A stretch of 64,000 nucleotides of DNA from Sitta carolinensis (Eukaryota; Chordata; Aves; Passeriformes; Sittidae), in contig JAVUNC010000019.1 in the NCBI GenBank assembly GCA_032173965.1, positions 5,270,501 to 5,334,500 on the forward strand, written 5' to 3'. A program made the translations under genes and the position numbers. Below, one piece after another: positions 25,046-37,200 of the stretch; position 1 is the stretch's first letter, and every line of letters begins with the position of its first letter. The notes under the pieces were generated by a model. That model was not told the origin of the DNA. It searched no databases and saw only the letters and a list, made by a program, of their open reading frames with translations.

Positions 25046-25282
25046 ATGGCGGGGATGGCGGAGACGCTGGCCAAGGAGCGGGCGGTGGCGGCGGGCGCGG
25101 GGCGGCACGACCGCGCCGTGCCCTACCTGGGGCAGCGCTTCGAGGCGCTGCGCCAGGAGTGCCTGCAGCAGGGACAGCTCTTCCAGGACCCCTCCTTCCC
25201 CGCCGGCCCCGCCGCCCTCGGCTACCGGGAGCTGGGGCCCCGCTCGCACAAGACGCAGGGCGTCGTCTGGCGCAGACCCACG
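25046..25282 (+). CDS. CAPN2: CAPN2 exon 1 (codons 1-79)
   Basis: Begins [17 protein letters not shown] and ends GVVWRRPT at a GTAGGG donor. The ATG at 25046 matches the family N-terminus. Strongly GC-rich, continuous with the upstream array. Confidence 0.96.
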
Positions 25283-28200
25283 GTAGGGCGGCGGGGGACG
25301 GGGGGGATCCCCGGTAGCATCGATCCTCGGTAATATCGATCCCTGGTAGCGTCGCTTCAGAGTGTCACCCGGCTTTTGTCCTCCCCTTTTGTGTAGATTT
25401 GGGTGGATTGAGCCGTGCGGGGGCGGCGGGTCGGGTGCGAGCCCTGCCCGCCCGTCCCGTCTGGCTGCGGATGCTCGGGGCAGCGGCTCCGGGCTCCCCT
25501 GGGCTCCGGGGACAGCTGGCAGTGTGACTGGCTGTGCCTGGAAAACAAACAAATCAGAACAGTCGTTTTCCTCTCCATCCAGAACTCTCCGTGTGGACGC
25601 TTTGGGTAGCGCTTGAGGCTGTCTCTCCCCATAACTCTTTGCCTCAGCAGGGCCATGAGTTGAGCACCGTGCGGTTTATTGCCGAAGCAGCCCTGCCAGC
25701 CATGGGAGCCGTGGGGTGAGGTGGACTCCGGGGTGCCTCCAGGCACTTCTGAAAGACCATGGTGTAGTCAGCGGTGGGGAGGTAATGGCAGAGCAGCATG
25801 TGCACGTGTGTGACAGTGCAGTGCACCTCCTGTGAAGTGAGAAGGCTGCACACGAGCTTTGGTCACCAGCTGCCATCCTCAGTGTGCTTGGTGTGCCCGC
25901 ACCCGCTCCTGCCCTGCTCCATCTCTGTCGTGTTCATCTGCTGTGGTCAATGGTTGGGTTAATTTGCTGTGAGTGGAACCTTGTTCCCTGCCCTCCGTGC
26001 GGCTCCGTGTAACGCAAGGCTCGTTTTGTTCCCAGGAGCTGTGTTCCACCCCCCAGTTCATCGCCGGCGGAGCCACCCGCACGGACATCTGCCAAGGGGC
26101 CTTAGGTAAGGTGGGGCAGAAAGCTGAGCTTTCCATGCAGGTGCTGCCCCAGGACACCACGGTTTATACGGGGCTGTAACTCACTCTGTGAGTACCTCCT
26201 TTGGCATCCTACCACCTCCATTCGTTTCAAATCAGACCTTTCTCACCTCTCCTTGGCATTTGCAGGTGGGCACTGTGTGTGGCTACCGAGCACAGCCTTT
26301 CTGCATGCCCCAGGCAGGGGTGGCACACACTGGTTTCCTGATGGCTTTTCTGATCGTGGGTAGTTCCTTTCGACTCTTTTCTGCCTTTAAAGTCTGCTTG
26401 GAAGAGCCTGACTTCTCTATGCTTGGCATAGCAGGACTTCTCTTTCCCCAATGGGAGAGAGTTCTGCTGAGTAGGAGGAACCTCCTGAAACCTGGGGAGA
26501 TGCTGTAGAGAGAAAAGAAGTTGTACTGGGGATTTCCTGCTCATCGAAGCTCTCAAGGAAGACAGAACTGGGGTGTTTCAGGAGGGATGGGCCAGGGGGA
26601 GCCCTCTGCTTTTGCCAAGGCTTCTGCTGAGCTTGTGCCATAGCACCCCCTTGGTGGGGCTCTCCAGGGGAGCTCTGGGAGCTGCAGGGAAGTGCCAGGG
26701 GACAGTGGGGAACAAATGGTTTAGCCTGGCTGTGAGTGCCCACTACCTCTCCTGCCTTGCCTGACAGAAGGGGCTTTAGGTAGAGGATGTCTGCAGAGAT
26801 CGGAGGAGAAGAAGTAAAGTGGAGTGAAAGCAGTAGGCTCCTCTTCCATAGCTGTAGTGAGGTTTTAGATTATACAGATATTAGACAGATAGTGTGGTTG
26901 AGAGAAAGCTCTTGTAGGAAACATGACTAATAGGAGCTGTGCTGTGCTGCTGCAATTGGCAAAGGAACCAAGTTCAGTTTGTTTGCTTTCAAATATTCAC
27001 CACACTGCGACTGATTTCTTAGTTTCTAATCCCTCTGCTGCTATTTCTGGGTTCATGTCCAAAAATGTAACAGGCAGAGAAGCTTGTATTTTGTGCTTAT
27101 GTTTTCATTCAGAAGTTTTTTTAGGTTAGTGCTTTGACAACCAGGTGCAATTTGTATAAAAAATCCATGACAGTAAAAATACTTAGATTATGAACTTGGT
27201 TCTCCTCATGCCCCAGTATCACCAGTGGTGTGGGTTAGGCTCTGTTTTCCCTTGGGTTGTTGTCATGTCACCAGCTTCCTTCCTGTGCTCTCTCTGCCCA
27301 ATACCATCTCCCACCATGACTGTTCTGGCATGAAACATGTCCTGGTGCTTAAACACACATGCTAGGCATCTGTTATCTTTTTCTATTGTGAAACTTTATG
27401 ATAAGAAGTTGTTCAAATTGAAATTAAAGTTTACTGCAATGCCATTTCAACAGCTGGCATTTCTGCAGAGATGCTGGTTTCTGGAGTCACTTGGTTGCTT
27501 TCTGCCTTCTGCTTTTCCGTCTTTTCTCTGCAGATGCTGTGGCAGCAAGGGCATGGAAATGAAAGATTTGAAGCTTCATTTTCAAGTTGTGAAATTGCTC
27601 TTGCTAATACCAAATTCTGTTTTAACTTGATGGAAGCATTTGCTGCCCTAGTGGTCTTTGGACCAGTCAGATGTTCTTGTGGGGCTGTATGGTATCTCCA
27701 GAGGATATGAAGTGACTCACAGCTGGTATTTTTGTACCTCCTGACGGTATTTGAATCAGATGTTGTCAGTGTTCTTGTTTGATGACTCTCCCAGATGCCT
27801 TCTCATGAATATGGGCAGGATTTTGGTATTGTGTGACAACTGTTGATTAAAAATTAGATGCTTTTGGTCTTAGTTCTAAATAGCCACTGAGTTCCTAAGA
27901 GCCTGGATGAAATCTCTGCTCTTTCACACAATGGGTCTGGCAGATGCACTGTACAAATAGTTTTGCTTTTTTTTTTCCCCAGTGCCTTATCTGACACCAG
28001 CATTTGTATTGATAAATTTGCTTAATCTTCCATTTACTTGAACTTTGTGTTCTTTGTATTTACTTTGAATGTTCATATCCCATCATGTTTTAGGATATTA
28101 TGGAGAGGATTGCACTGGAAGATGTCAGGTGCTTTTGGAAACCTGTACTTTTTATTATGCTGCTTCTTTTCTACAGGAAGCTTTTGTAGTCCAGTTTATC

Positions 28201-31200
28201 CCCCAAAAGGCTTGATCAAAAAGCAACAGACCTGTGCCCATGGGGAGTTTCACTGGTGTTGCTCAGCCCCTCAGAACATCTGGGAGTAATGCAGGGACAG
28301 ATGAGGCATCCAGAGCACACAGACGCATCACATCTGCATGGCAGCTTCTTGGCAGGGGCTGTGCAACCAAACAGCTCAGCTAATGAGCAGAGCTTCTTTT
28401 AGCTCAGGAGCCTTTGGCCAGGTGCATAAATTTGCTTCATTGCCTTTGACCTGGACTATAAGAAACTGTGTGATGCATATAAGGCACAGCTGATCATCAG
28501 TGCAGAAAAGGTTCTCCACACACCAAAGTTCTGCCCCTTGGGATTTGGATTATCCTTTATTTTGGCCTTGTGAGGGTTGGTTTTTTTGTTTGTTTGGTCT
28601 GGTTTGTTGTCGTTGGGTTCTGTTGTTGTATTGTGGATTTTTTCCTTAGGAGAAACTTTTGAAGGCGAGTATTTGGAGCTGGTTTTGCAGTATCAGATCT
28701 GCAAAGTCAGTGACAGTATTTGGCTCCAAATGGCAGCACATGGGATGTGGTGACTCATTATTGCTGAGGGGAGGATCCGAAGTCAGAAAAGCCTGGTTCA
28801 CCCTTAACCACCTTTTTTTGGAGTGGATGTCACCATGGTATCACAACACTGGGGTGTAAACAGCACAGGATCTCCCAGCTGCTCTTTGGATGCAGGTGTC
28901 TTGTCCTTACGTAACAAATGTGTGACAAAATAACAAATTGAACAGGTAGAATTTCGAAAATCAGACCCTTGGTTTTCTCATGCTGACGGCCACTCTACTG
29001 TCAGTGGGTTGCCACGGCCTCATGTTTGTAACCAGAAAACTTTCTGGAGTGCTGTGATATTAATATAAATACATTCAGACGCTGTTAATCTAAGTCTGTT
29101 TTAAAGCAATGATGAGTCTGTGATTGGCAGAACATACATTTTTCCTTTTAGCCCATACTCTTACATGAGCTGTGCAGTGACCAGAGGAGCTGCTGCCTTT
29201 TGCTTCAGGCATTTAATGGGTGTGTTTTGTTTGCCTTTTCTTTCCGGAATGGCTCATTTTAAGCCCTTACAGCTATTTATGCTTGCCTTGCAATTACTTT
29301 TTTTCTTTTCCTAACATTCTGGAGATTAGGTAAAGGCAGAGACATGTATATGGAAATAACAAGTAAAACATTGAAAGCAGGAAAAAGTAAGCATGACAGC
29401 AAAAAAAAGAGCACTTGTTAGTATGTGTTATAGATCAATTCACAGCCTGATATTCCCTTTTCTGACGACCTTGTTCTGCTTACTGTTCATTTACAAAAAT
29501 TATTTATGATTAATGTAGCCTCGCTAGCACTCAGACTCTAAGCAACCTGTCTGTCAGTCTCTCCTTGGACTTTCCTTCCCTGTCAAAGGAAAATCACTGT
29601 CAAGAACCTTGCAGAAGCACCAGTTCTGGAAGTTCAGACTATTTGGTAAAGACCCTGCTCAGGCTTGCTTAGTACAGGCTAAAATTCCTGGTATAGTCAC
29701 AATTCTCACCCAGGGTCTGAATTATCTGGTGTGCTTTTAGTGATGTCTGTTCACAAAGGTAGAGATGATATCCTGGCTGTTGAGCACTTTTATGTGTGAA
29801 AACCAAAAGATATCATCCATATATGCTGCAGCTGCCTTTAAACCTCAAGACCTTGCCCAGAGTTGTCAGAGTTAAGATTTGTGTAGGACTCCAAATTCTA
29901 GTTAGAAACCAGCATTAAGTTCAACTGAGAGATTTTACAAAAGGCTGTGATTTCATTCTGCCTTGATGGGACATCTAGAAAGTAAAGGAAATTCTTTATA
30001 AATTCTGCTTGTGGGTGTGGAGGTCCTCTGTGGGGAGTTTCTCCTTGAATTTCCGTGCTTCTTACCTCCAGGGGAGACATGACTCAAAGATGTGTTCCAG
30101 CACTGAAGTGCCTGTTCGTAATCTGGAGGTCTGATCAGCCTTCCTGAGCTGCTGTGGCCATCTGAGCTGTTCATTTTTTCTTCCTGAGCTGCTCCCTGCC
30201 TGCCCAGCCCCTGCCCTGGGTATGGAATAGAAACTCTAATGTTTCTTGGGAAGAATGGTGTGACAGCTGCTCTCTGAGCCAGGATCTTTCCTCCTGGCCC
30301 TGTCTTTCTCAGCAAATGCCTTTGCAGAACGTGGTGCTACCTCTGGATGCAGCTCCCAGGGGAGAGGGTATTTGCTCCTTGAAGGAGGCTGTGAGAGGAG
30401 TCACTGCTTTGCAGAGCAGGATGGTTGTGCTGGGACAGAGTAGAGGGGAATTTCATGATTGCTTTGTAGTCTGTCACAGGAGAATAGCGAGGTGACTTTT
30501 AAAAGTTTAAAAACTTCTCTGACATGCTGATTTTTCCATTGCAGTACAAGCAGCCAGAGGCAGGGCAGAAGGGAAAGTTCTATGTTCAGTTCTTCCTCTC
30601 CAGGTTGTGAAGCAGTTATAAGCACCTTAGGTTTTGAAATTATTCTGCAATTTCACCTCTTCCACTTTTCCTCCTGAGATGTGAAAAGACTAGGGATGTG
30701 AAAAGACTCTGTGAGTGGGACAGATGTATTTCACAGAGCTGCTGCAGGGGCTCAGCAAAGCGAGGGCAGCCTGGAGGCAGCTGCAGGTTGTCTGTGTTCC
30801 TGCTGCTGTTGTCTGAGCAGTGATGGGCTTGGGCCTGAGGGTGGACCTCGAGGGCTGCTTTGCAGTTAATTCACCTGGAGACTTTCTGCCGCTTGGATCC
30901 CAGCTTCTCACCCTTAAGCTTTTGAGCCTTTTCCCATGGGAGAGTGGCTGGGTAGGGGCTGCTGCTTTGCTGGCCTCTGGCTTGCTGACAGCTGGGGCAG
31001 GTTCACACACTGAACCTGCAGTCCTGCAGGACCCTTTTGTGGGATCTCATGTGCAATACCCACGTCCCCCTGCTCACAAAGCAAGGGAACAGTGGATCTG
31101 GAAATGGTAACAAGGCGTTTTGTGTCGGGCCGGGGCAGTCAGGGCATCATCTGGCTCTGTAAAGCTCTGAGCACCTAGCTAATGGGCTGCAGGAGACACA

Positions 31201-34200
31201 TGGCTGAGTAGAAAGGTAACTGCTGTGCTGAAGTCGAACTGGGCTCTGAGAAGAATTACAGCAAGTAGAGGTGTAATGTTTATAGAGCCGAGGTCTCTTC
31301 CTCCCTCTGCGTGGTGGAAAACCGCTGGTGTGTGCTGGCTCGGTCACAGGCAGGCTGAGGAGGCGTGTGGCACTGGGAGACAGGGGCTGCCCGCAGACCT
31401 GCGGTGGCTCTGCTGGAGATGAGACACGGGGTAAACAGGGAGCCTCGAGCAGGAGCCTGCGGAGCCGTGGAAGGTGAAAGGAGCTCCTGTTTGCAGGGAG
31501 GCTGGCAAGGGACCTGAGAGGCAGCTTGTGCTGCGGGACAGTCTCTGCATAGCCAGGCAGCATGTTTAATAAACATGGTGAAGGGGAAAGAATGCAGCCT
31601 GTGCCTGAGGAAACACTGTCCCTTTGAGGAGGAATTGCACCCCGAAGTACCTGTGAGCCCACAGGCTCTTTGCCTTTTCTCTGTGCTGCAGGCACTCAAT
31701 TGAATATTAAGTTTTCTTTCAAAAAGTGCCAGAATGGGTGATTCCTGTGGTGGTAGGTCAGAAAAAGCCTGCTTTGACTATTTTTTAATGACTTTGGTCT
31801 TGAGGAAACACTTGCCTGCAGTCTGGAACATATTTGCCTTCATATATTTGATCTGTCTCAGAAATAAAAGTGATGGCAGGGATCATCCTATCCCAGCTGA
31901 GGGAATTATTGGTTATCATGCACAATCCTGATGCAGCGCAAAAACTAAAGTTTGAATAATGGATGCCGTCTGTTATGGGTTTTGTTTTCCTTTTCTTTTT
32001 ACAGGGGACTGTTGGCTCTTGGCAGCCATTGCTTCTCTCACCCTGAATGAAGAAATTCTGGCCCGTGTTGTTCCCAAAGACCAGAGCTTCCAGGATAAAT
32101 ATGCAGGAATTTTCCATTTCCAGGTACGTGGAAAACAGCCTTTTCCCCTTTGTGCTACTGGGCAGGAGCCAGTGTGGCTGACTGTGTATCCATGTGTGAT
32201 GTTTCCTGGCATGGCTTTGTGGGATGTCAAAGAGCCAGACAGAAAAAAAGGAGACCTCTAAAAAGGGTGGTGGGAGGAACAAGGCCATTAATCAAAGCTC
32301 TGGGAGCAGGGGCTGCCTTTGTGGTCCTTCCTCCCTGAGCAGAGCCAGCTGAGGATGTGCATCCCTGAGCAGGGTGGGGGACGGGGATCGCTTTTCCCTG
32401 GGGAAATGGACGATCAAAGACCAAGATCCTGATGATGGCAGTGCGAAGCATGGGTGCTGCAGGGTGTTTGTGCTCTTTCCTCAGTTCTGGCAGTACGGGG
32501 AGTGGGTGGACGTGGTGGTGGACGACAGGCTGCCCACCAAGAACGGGGAGCTGCTCTTCGTGCACTCGGCGGAGGGCAGCGAGTTCTGGAGCGCGCTGCT
32601 GGAGAAAGCCTACGCCAAGTGAGTCAGTGGGCTCCCCACACTCCCATCCCTGCTTCCCCACAGCATCCCCAACAGCATGGATGCTGTGCATTTAGAGTGT
32701 CAGTCTGCTTATTAGCCTCTGCAGCTTCTGGGGTATCCCACAATGGCTCCCCTGGGACAGCTTTGTTGACAGACGCCTAAGACAAGGAGCCAACAGCAGT
32801 GGATTTGTCGCTAGCCATGAAAAGTAGCTCTTGCATCTCGTGGAGTTGTTGCTGGAGCAGCCTTCTGTCACCAGGGCCTGGGAAGCTCCATTTTATGTGC
32901 TCTGTGCACCTCTGAGGGCTTGGCAGCTGCAGTGCTTCAGTGTGCAAAGCACATCAGTCCATGTGCCCAGGACTGTGTTCAGTGCTCATATCTGAATCTC
33001 CGTCTTTGGGTTGGCCAGAGAGGAATTCCATCATCTAATTCTATTATTTTGAATTTACTCAAGAAATTTAGATCCACTGAAAATTAGACCCATGACTGTT
33101 AAAGGGATTTAAAGACTGCGGAACTAGAGAGGCTAATTGTCTGGTCTTCTTTTTTTTATATATATTATTTTTTCTTCAGATAGTGTTCATGATTCCTGTC
33201 ATTGATATGATGGAACCTGCAAGGTGTATGCATGATTGTATAATATTTTATGCTGGGCTTTCCAAGTACAGAGGTCTAAGAAGCAAAGCTGAATGGAGTG
33301 GCATGTTTGTAGCTGCTGCAATGCTCCTGAAAGCAGAAATGCTGTGACAGCTGGCACACTTAGGGTCTCTCCCAAAAGAAGAGGAAAACAGGGAGCCTGG
33401 TGGTTGTGTGTGTGAAAGAAGAGGAGAGCAGGGAGCCTGGTGGTTGTGTGTGTGAGAGAAGAGGAGAGCAGGGAGCCTGATGGCTGTGTCTGTCCCCGCT
33501 TTTGTGCAGGCTGAATGGATCATATGAGTCCCTCTCTGGTGGCTCCACCACTGAAGGCTTCGAGGACTTCACTGGTGGCATTGCAGAATGGTTTGAGCTG
33601 CAGAAGCCACCCCCCAACCTCTTCAAAATCATTCAGAAGGCACTGCAGAAAGGCTCTCTCCTTGGCTGCTCCATCGATGTGAGTTAGCAGGTTTATTTCT
33701 GGGCTCTTGCTGTGCTCGCAGGCTGAGGGTGGACCTGAGCTGCAGGAGCTGCACACAGGATGCCAGTCCCCTCTGCCTGTGGTTCCCTGCTCTACCTTGT
33801 GTCTGAAGAGTTTGGCCCACAAATGTGACCCAGGCATGTGCTCTTCATGGGGGTTAGGCTAAAACTGAACTCCATCAGTTCATGTAAAAAGCTCATTCCC
33901 TCCCTTGTGCTTCTTCCACATGCCTCTGCTGTTTAGTAGGCTCATGGTAATGAATCACACAGGGAATTTGTTGGGGGTCCTGATGGACATCTGTGTTCCT
34001 AAGGAAGCCTTAGCTTGGCAGCAGGATGGCACAGGCTGAGAGGGTTTGGACAGAGAGCTGCTGCTAATGGCTCCTGCAGTCGGGTGCTCAGAGGTGACAA
34101 TGTCCATCCTTGCTGCAGCCTTTTTGTTGTACGAGTTGTACCTAAAATGTTCCCAAAAATCTGGGCTCTGTTCTTGAAGCAGAGAGGCTAGGACTGTTGC

Positions 34201-37200
34201 CAGACCTTTAAAAGGTTTTATGGAAAGACACTGTGTCAGAAGCTGGACCCACCTGGGAAAGAAAAAAGGAGCTTTGGCCCTGCCTTCAAGGATTCAGCAT
34301 TGCTTTTAGCCTTACTGAAATGGGTCTAAGTATTGTTCTTGTGGTAATCACCCTCCTCCCAAATGAGATTGCATCTTAGTTATGTCTAAAGGGAAGGTAA
34401 ATTGCTTACGAAAACTCCATTCATAATATCAATGTGCATTTTTCCTCCCATTTTTCAAGTTAAATCAGAGTCCCAGGAAAGGGGAGCTTCACAGCAGGAA
34501 AAGTGCTTGGTTATTGTCATGGTATTTTCAAGGCCTGTTTTACTCGTTTGCATTTAGATAAGAATCTGACATCTGGATTTTTGCCCCAGACTGATACAAA
34601 TCCCTTGGGTGGATGGGGGGGAGAGTAAATATATTATGTTGTTGATAAGTGCTGGCACTTTCTGTAGTGTAAATTAACTGTTGCTGAATTTATCCTTTGA
34701 AAAAATAACCTGTAAAATCTTTCCTTCTCTTCTGTAAGAGAAATAGGGACACAGATTAAGCATTAAATGGAGAGAGTGCTGTGGGGCAGTGATAGGCTAT
34801 GAATTGACAGCAGGAATCCTGCCTGCTCCATCCAATCCTCTCTGTTCAAGCCTCAAATATACACTTCTGAAATGGTGGAAAGACAATTACAACCGCGTTT
34901 CCTAGGTGGTTAAACACTCACTGTCTGGCAAAAAGTGACTTCTCTCTGCAGTGTTTAAAGGCCAGACTGCCCAAGCAGTGGCTGTGAAAAATTGAGAGGG
35001 GGATGTGCCTGAATTCAGGTACGAACGGCATCCACAGTTCAGTTCAGCCTCTTCCCTTGCTGCCCTGCAGGGTGACAGGGCTGGGGAAAGGGAGGGGAAC
35101 CTCCCACCCTGCTTTGGAGCTGCAGGGGCTCCTTTGACCCTGAAATTTGCTGGATCTGGGTGTGATCTCAGTGTAGCCTCAGGCCAGTCACTCCCTGTTT
35201 TTCTCCTGGTCCCTTGAGAATATGGAGTTTTATCATGTGTATCCCCTTTGGAGATGCACGAGAGTGGCTGCACCACACCGGGTGTTTTGGAGCCAGGAGG
35301 GAACTTTGGTGCAGTGCCAGGTTTCTGGTGTGCATCCTGTGCCACAGACATGGTCCCGGAGGTTCCAGCACCACCACCTGTGCTGCTGTCCCCTCTCCTT
35401 GCTCTGTCACACTTGTGGCTTTTGTGCAGCAGCTGAACTGCTCCTGCAGCCTCCCAGCTAGATGGAAGCTCTGTTGGAGAGGGAAGCTTTGTTCTCTTGC
35501 CTTCCCTGCCCATGGGAAGCTGCAGTCACTGATGTCCTTTGCTCCTCCAGATCACCAGTGCTGCAGAAACAGAAGCAGTGACTTCCCAGAAGCTGGTGAA
35601 GGGACATGCATACTCAGTGACCGGGGCAGAGGAGGTAGGTGTGCCACCCCAAGGTTTGTGTGTGGCAACCACAAACCCATCTTCAGCGCTGCAAATTCTC
35701 AAGTGTCACCCACTTTGCTGAATTGGGTTTTGAGTCTCCTCTTTCTGAAGGAATGCTTAATTAGTTGGGGTTTTTTGGATAAACACAGATTTGCCTTCTT
35801 GGGTGTTTGACCAAACAAAAACCCTATTATTCCATAAGCATGGCTGTTTCCCACTGAGCAGGGTAGTGGGCAGCTCTGTGCAGAGGGCACACTACCCTCT
35901 GCTGGTGACCAGGCCCTGAAGTGCAGTTCTGTACAGCAGGCCACACTTTTTACCTTAGAAGCACAGCAAGAAGAGTGCTGAACAAAAAATCCATGTATTA
36001 TTGTCCCTGAAATGCCTGCTGAACAGCACCTTTCAGCTGGGCTTGGTGTTCAAACACAACAACAAGAGCGAGTGGCTGGTGAAGGCAAGACAGAAAGGAA
36101 GCAGAGCATGGCATCCTTCCATGTGTGCAGTGGATTTTTGGTTACTTCACTGATAATTGTTTCTGAAATAATTTTTGAAAGTTCAGGGTGAGCTGTAGAG
36201 AGCTGCTGAAATGCTGTGCTGGTTTGTGGGTGGGCATTTGGTCTTCTCACAGCAAAAGCTGGGAAGAGGGAGTTTGTTCACCTTAATTTGTAGGTAGGCA
36301 TGATTTAGCCAGGCTGTTCCTTTGGAAGTCTGTGCAGCCTCTCAGGATAGTTCAGCTGGGGTGTCATCTCTGGACTCTGCTGCTGCTCTGCTGCTTTCTT
36401 GGCTTCGGGCTCCAGAGGTGCAGCAGCTCCTGCCTCGAGCAAGTGCTGTGTGTTCCCCACCTCTCAGTGGGGTGTTCCCACTGGAGCTCTCAGCTGTGCT
36501 TGGCCTCTGGGTGTGTGCAGAGACCAGCAGATGACAAGAGGAGGGGCTGAGGGTGCTGCTCTGTGGGGCATTGGTGTGGTCAGAGGGGTTGTGGCCAGTC
36601 TGAGTGTCCTGTCTGTTGTAACAGGCTCCTCTTACCTATAAGCAGAGGGGTAAAAAGGCATTTGAATGTGAAGAGACAGTTTATACCTAAGTGATGATTT
36701 TGAGAAATATCTGTACCTGCTTTCTGGCTTCTGTATAGCAGTTTTACATTCCCTTTGCTTGCAATCCTATCAAAGGTGATTTTTTAGCAGTAGAAATCGG
36801 GCATTTTGGTTTTCATGGGCTTTGGTTTGTGCATGCTGTAAAACTTCTCTGGACGAGCCTGGCTGTGTGAATCTCACTCACAAAGTGCCTTTTGGACCAG
36901 ATGTGTGCACGCTGTCATGCCTAGCACCAAGACACTTGCTCTGTCTTGGTTTTAATTACTGTAGAAGATGAGGGAGGCAGTGTGGTCTCCATACACTTCT
37001 GATCCCACCAGGTGAACTTCCGAGGAACGGTGCAGAAGCTGATCAGAATCCGAAATCCCTGGGGAGAAGTGGAGTGGACTGGGAAATGGAGTGACAAGTG
37101 AGTCGATGGCTTATGTGTTGCCAGTAGCCCTTTACTGCAGGGGTGCAGTCGTGTTTCTGTGCTTTTCTGTCTGTTCCCTACCTGAAATTCCTCTGTAAGT

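Noticed and set aside
24914..25552. Long minus-strand open frame (212 codons) through the decamer array and CAPN2 exon 1
   Set aside because: Composition artefact: the array lacks stops because of its GC-rich repeats, and the product is a repeated Ala/Pro/Arg-rich string antisense to CAPN2 exon 1.
31147..31695. 182-codon minus-strand open frame in CAPN2 intron 2
   Set aside because: Low-complexity Ser/Pro/Leu composition and overlapping frames on both strands; no supporting signal.
34902..35513. 203-codon minus-strand open frame in CAPN2 intron 5
   Set aside because: No family resemblance; antisense intronic sequence with no splice support.
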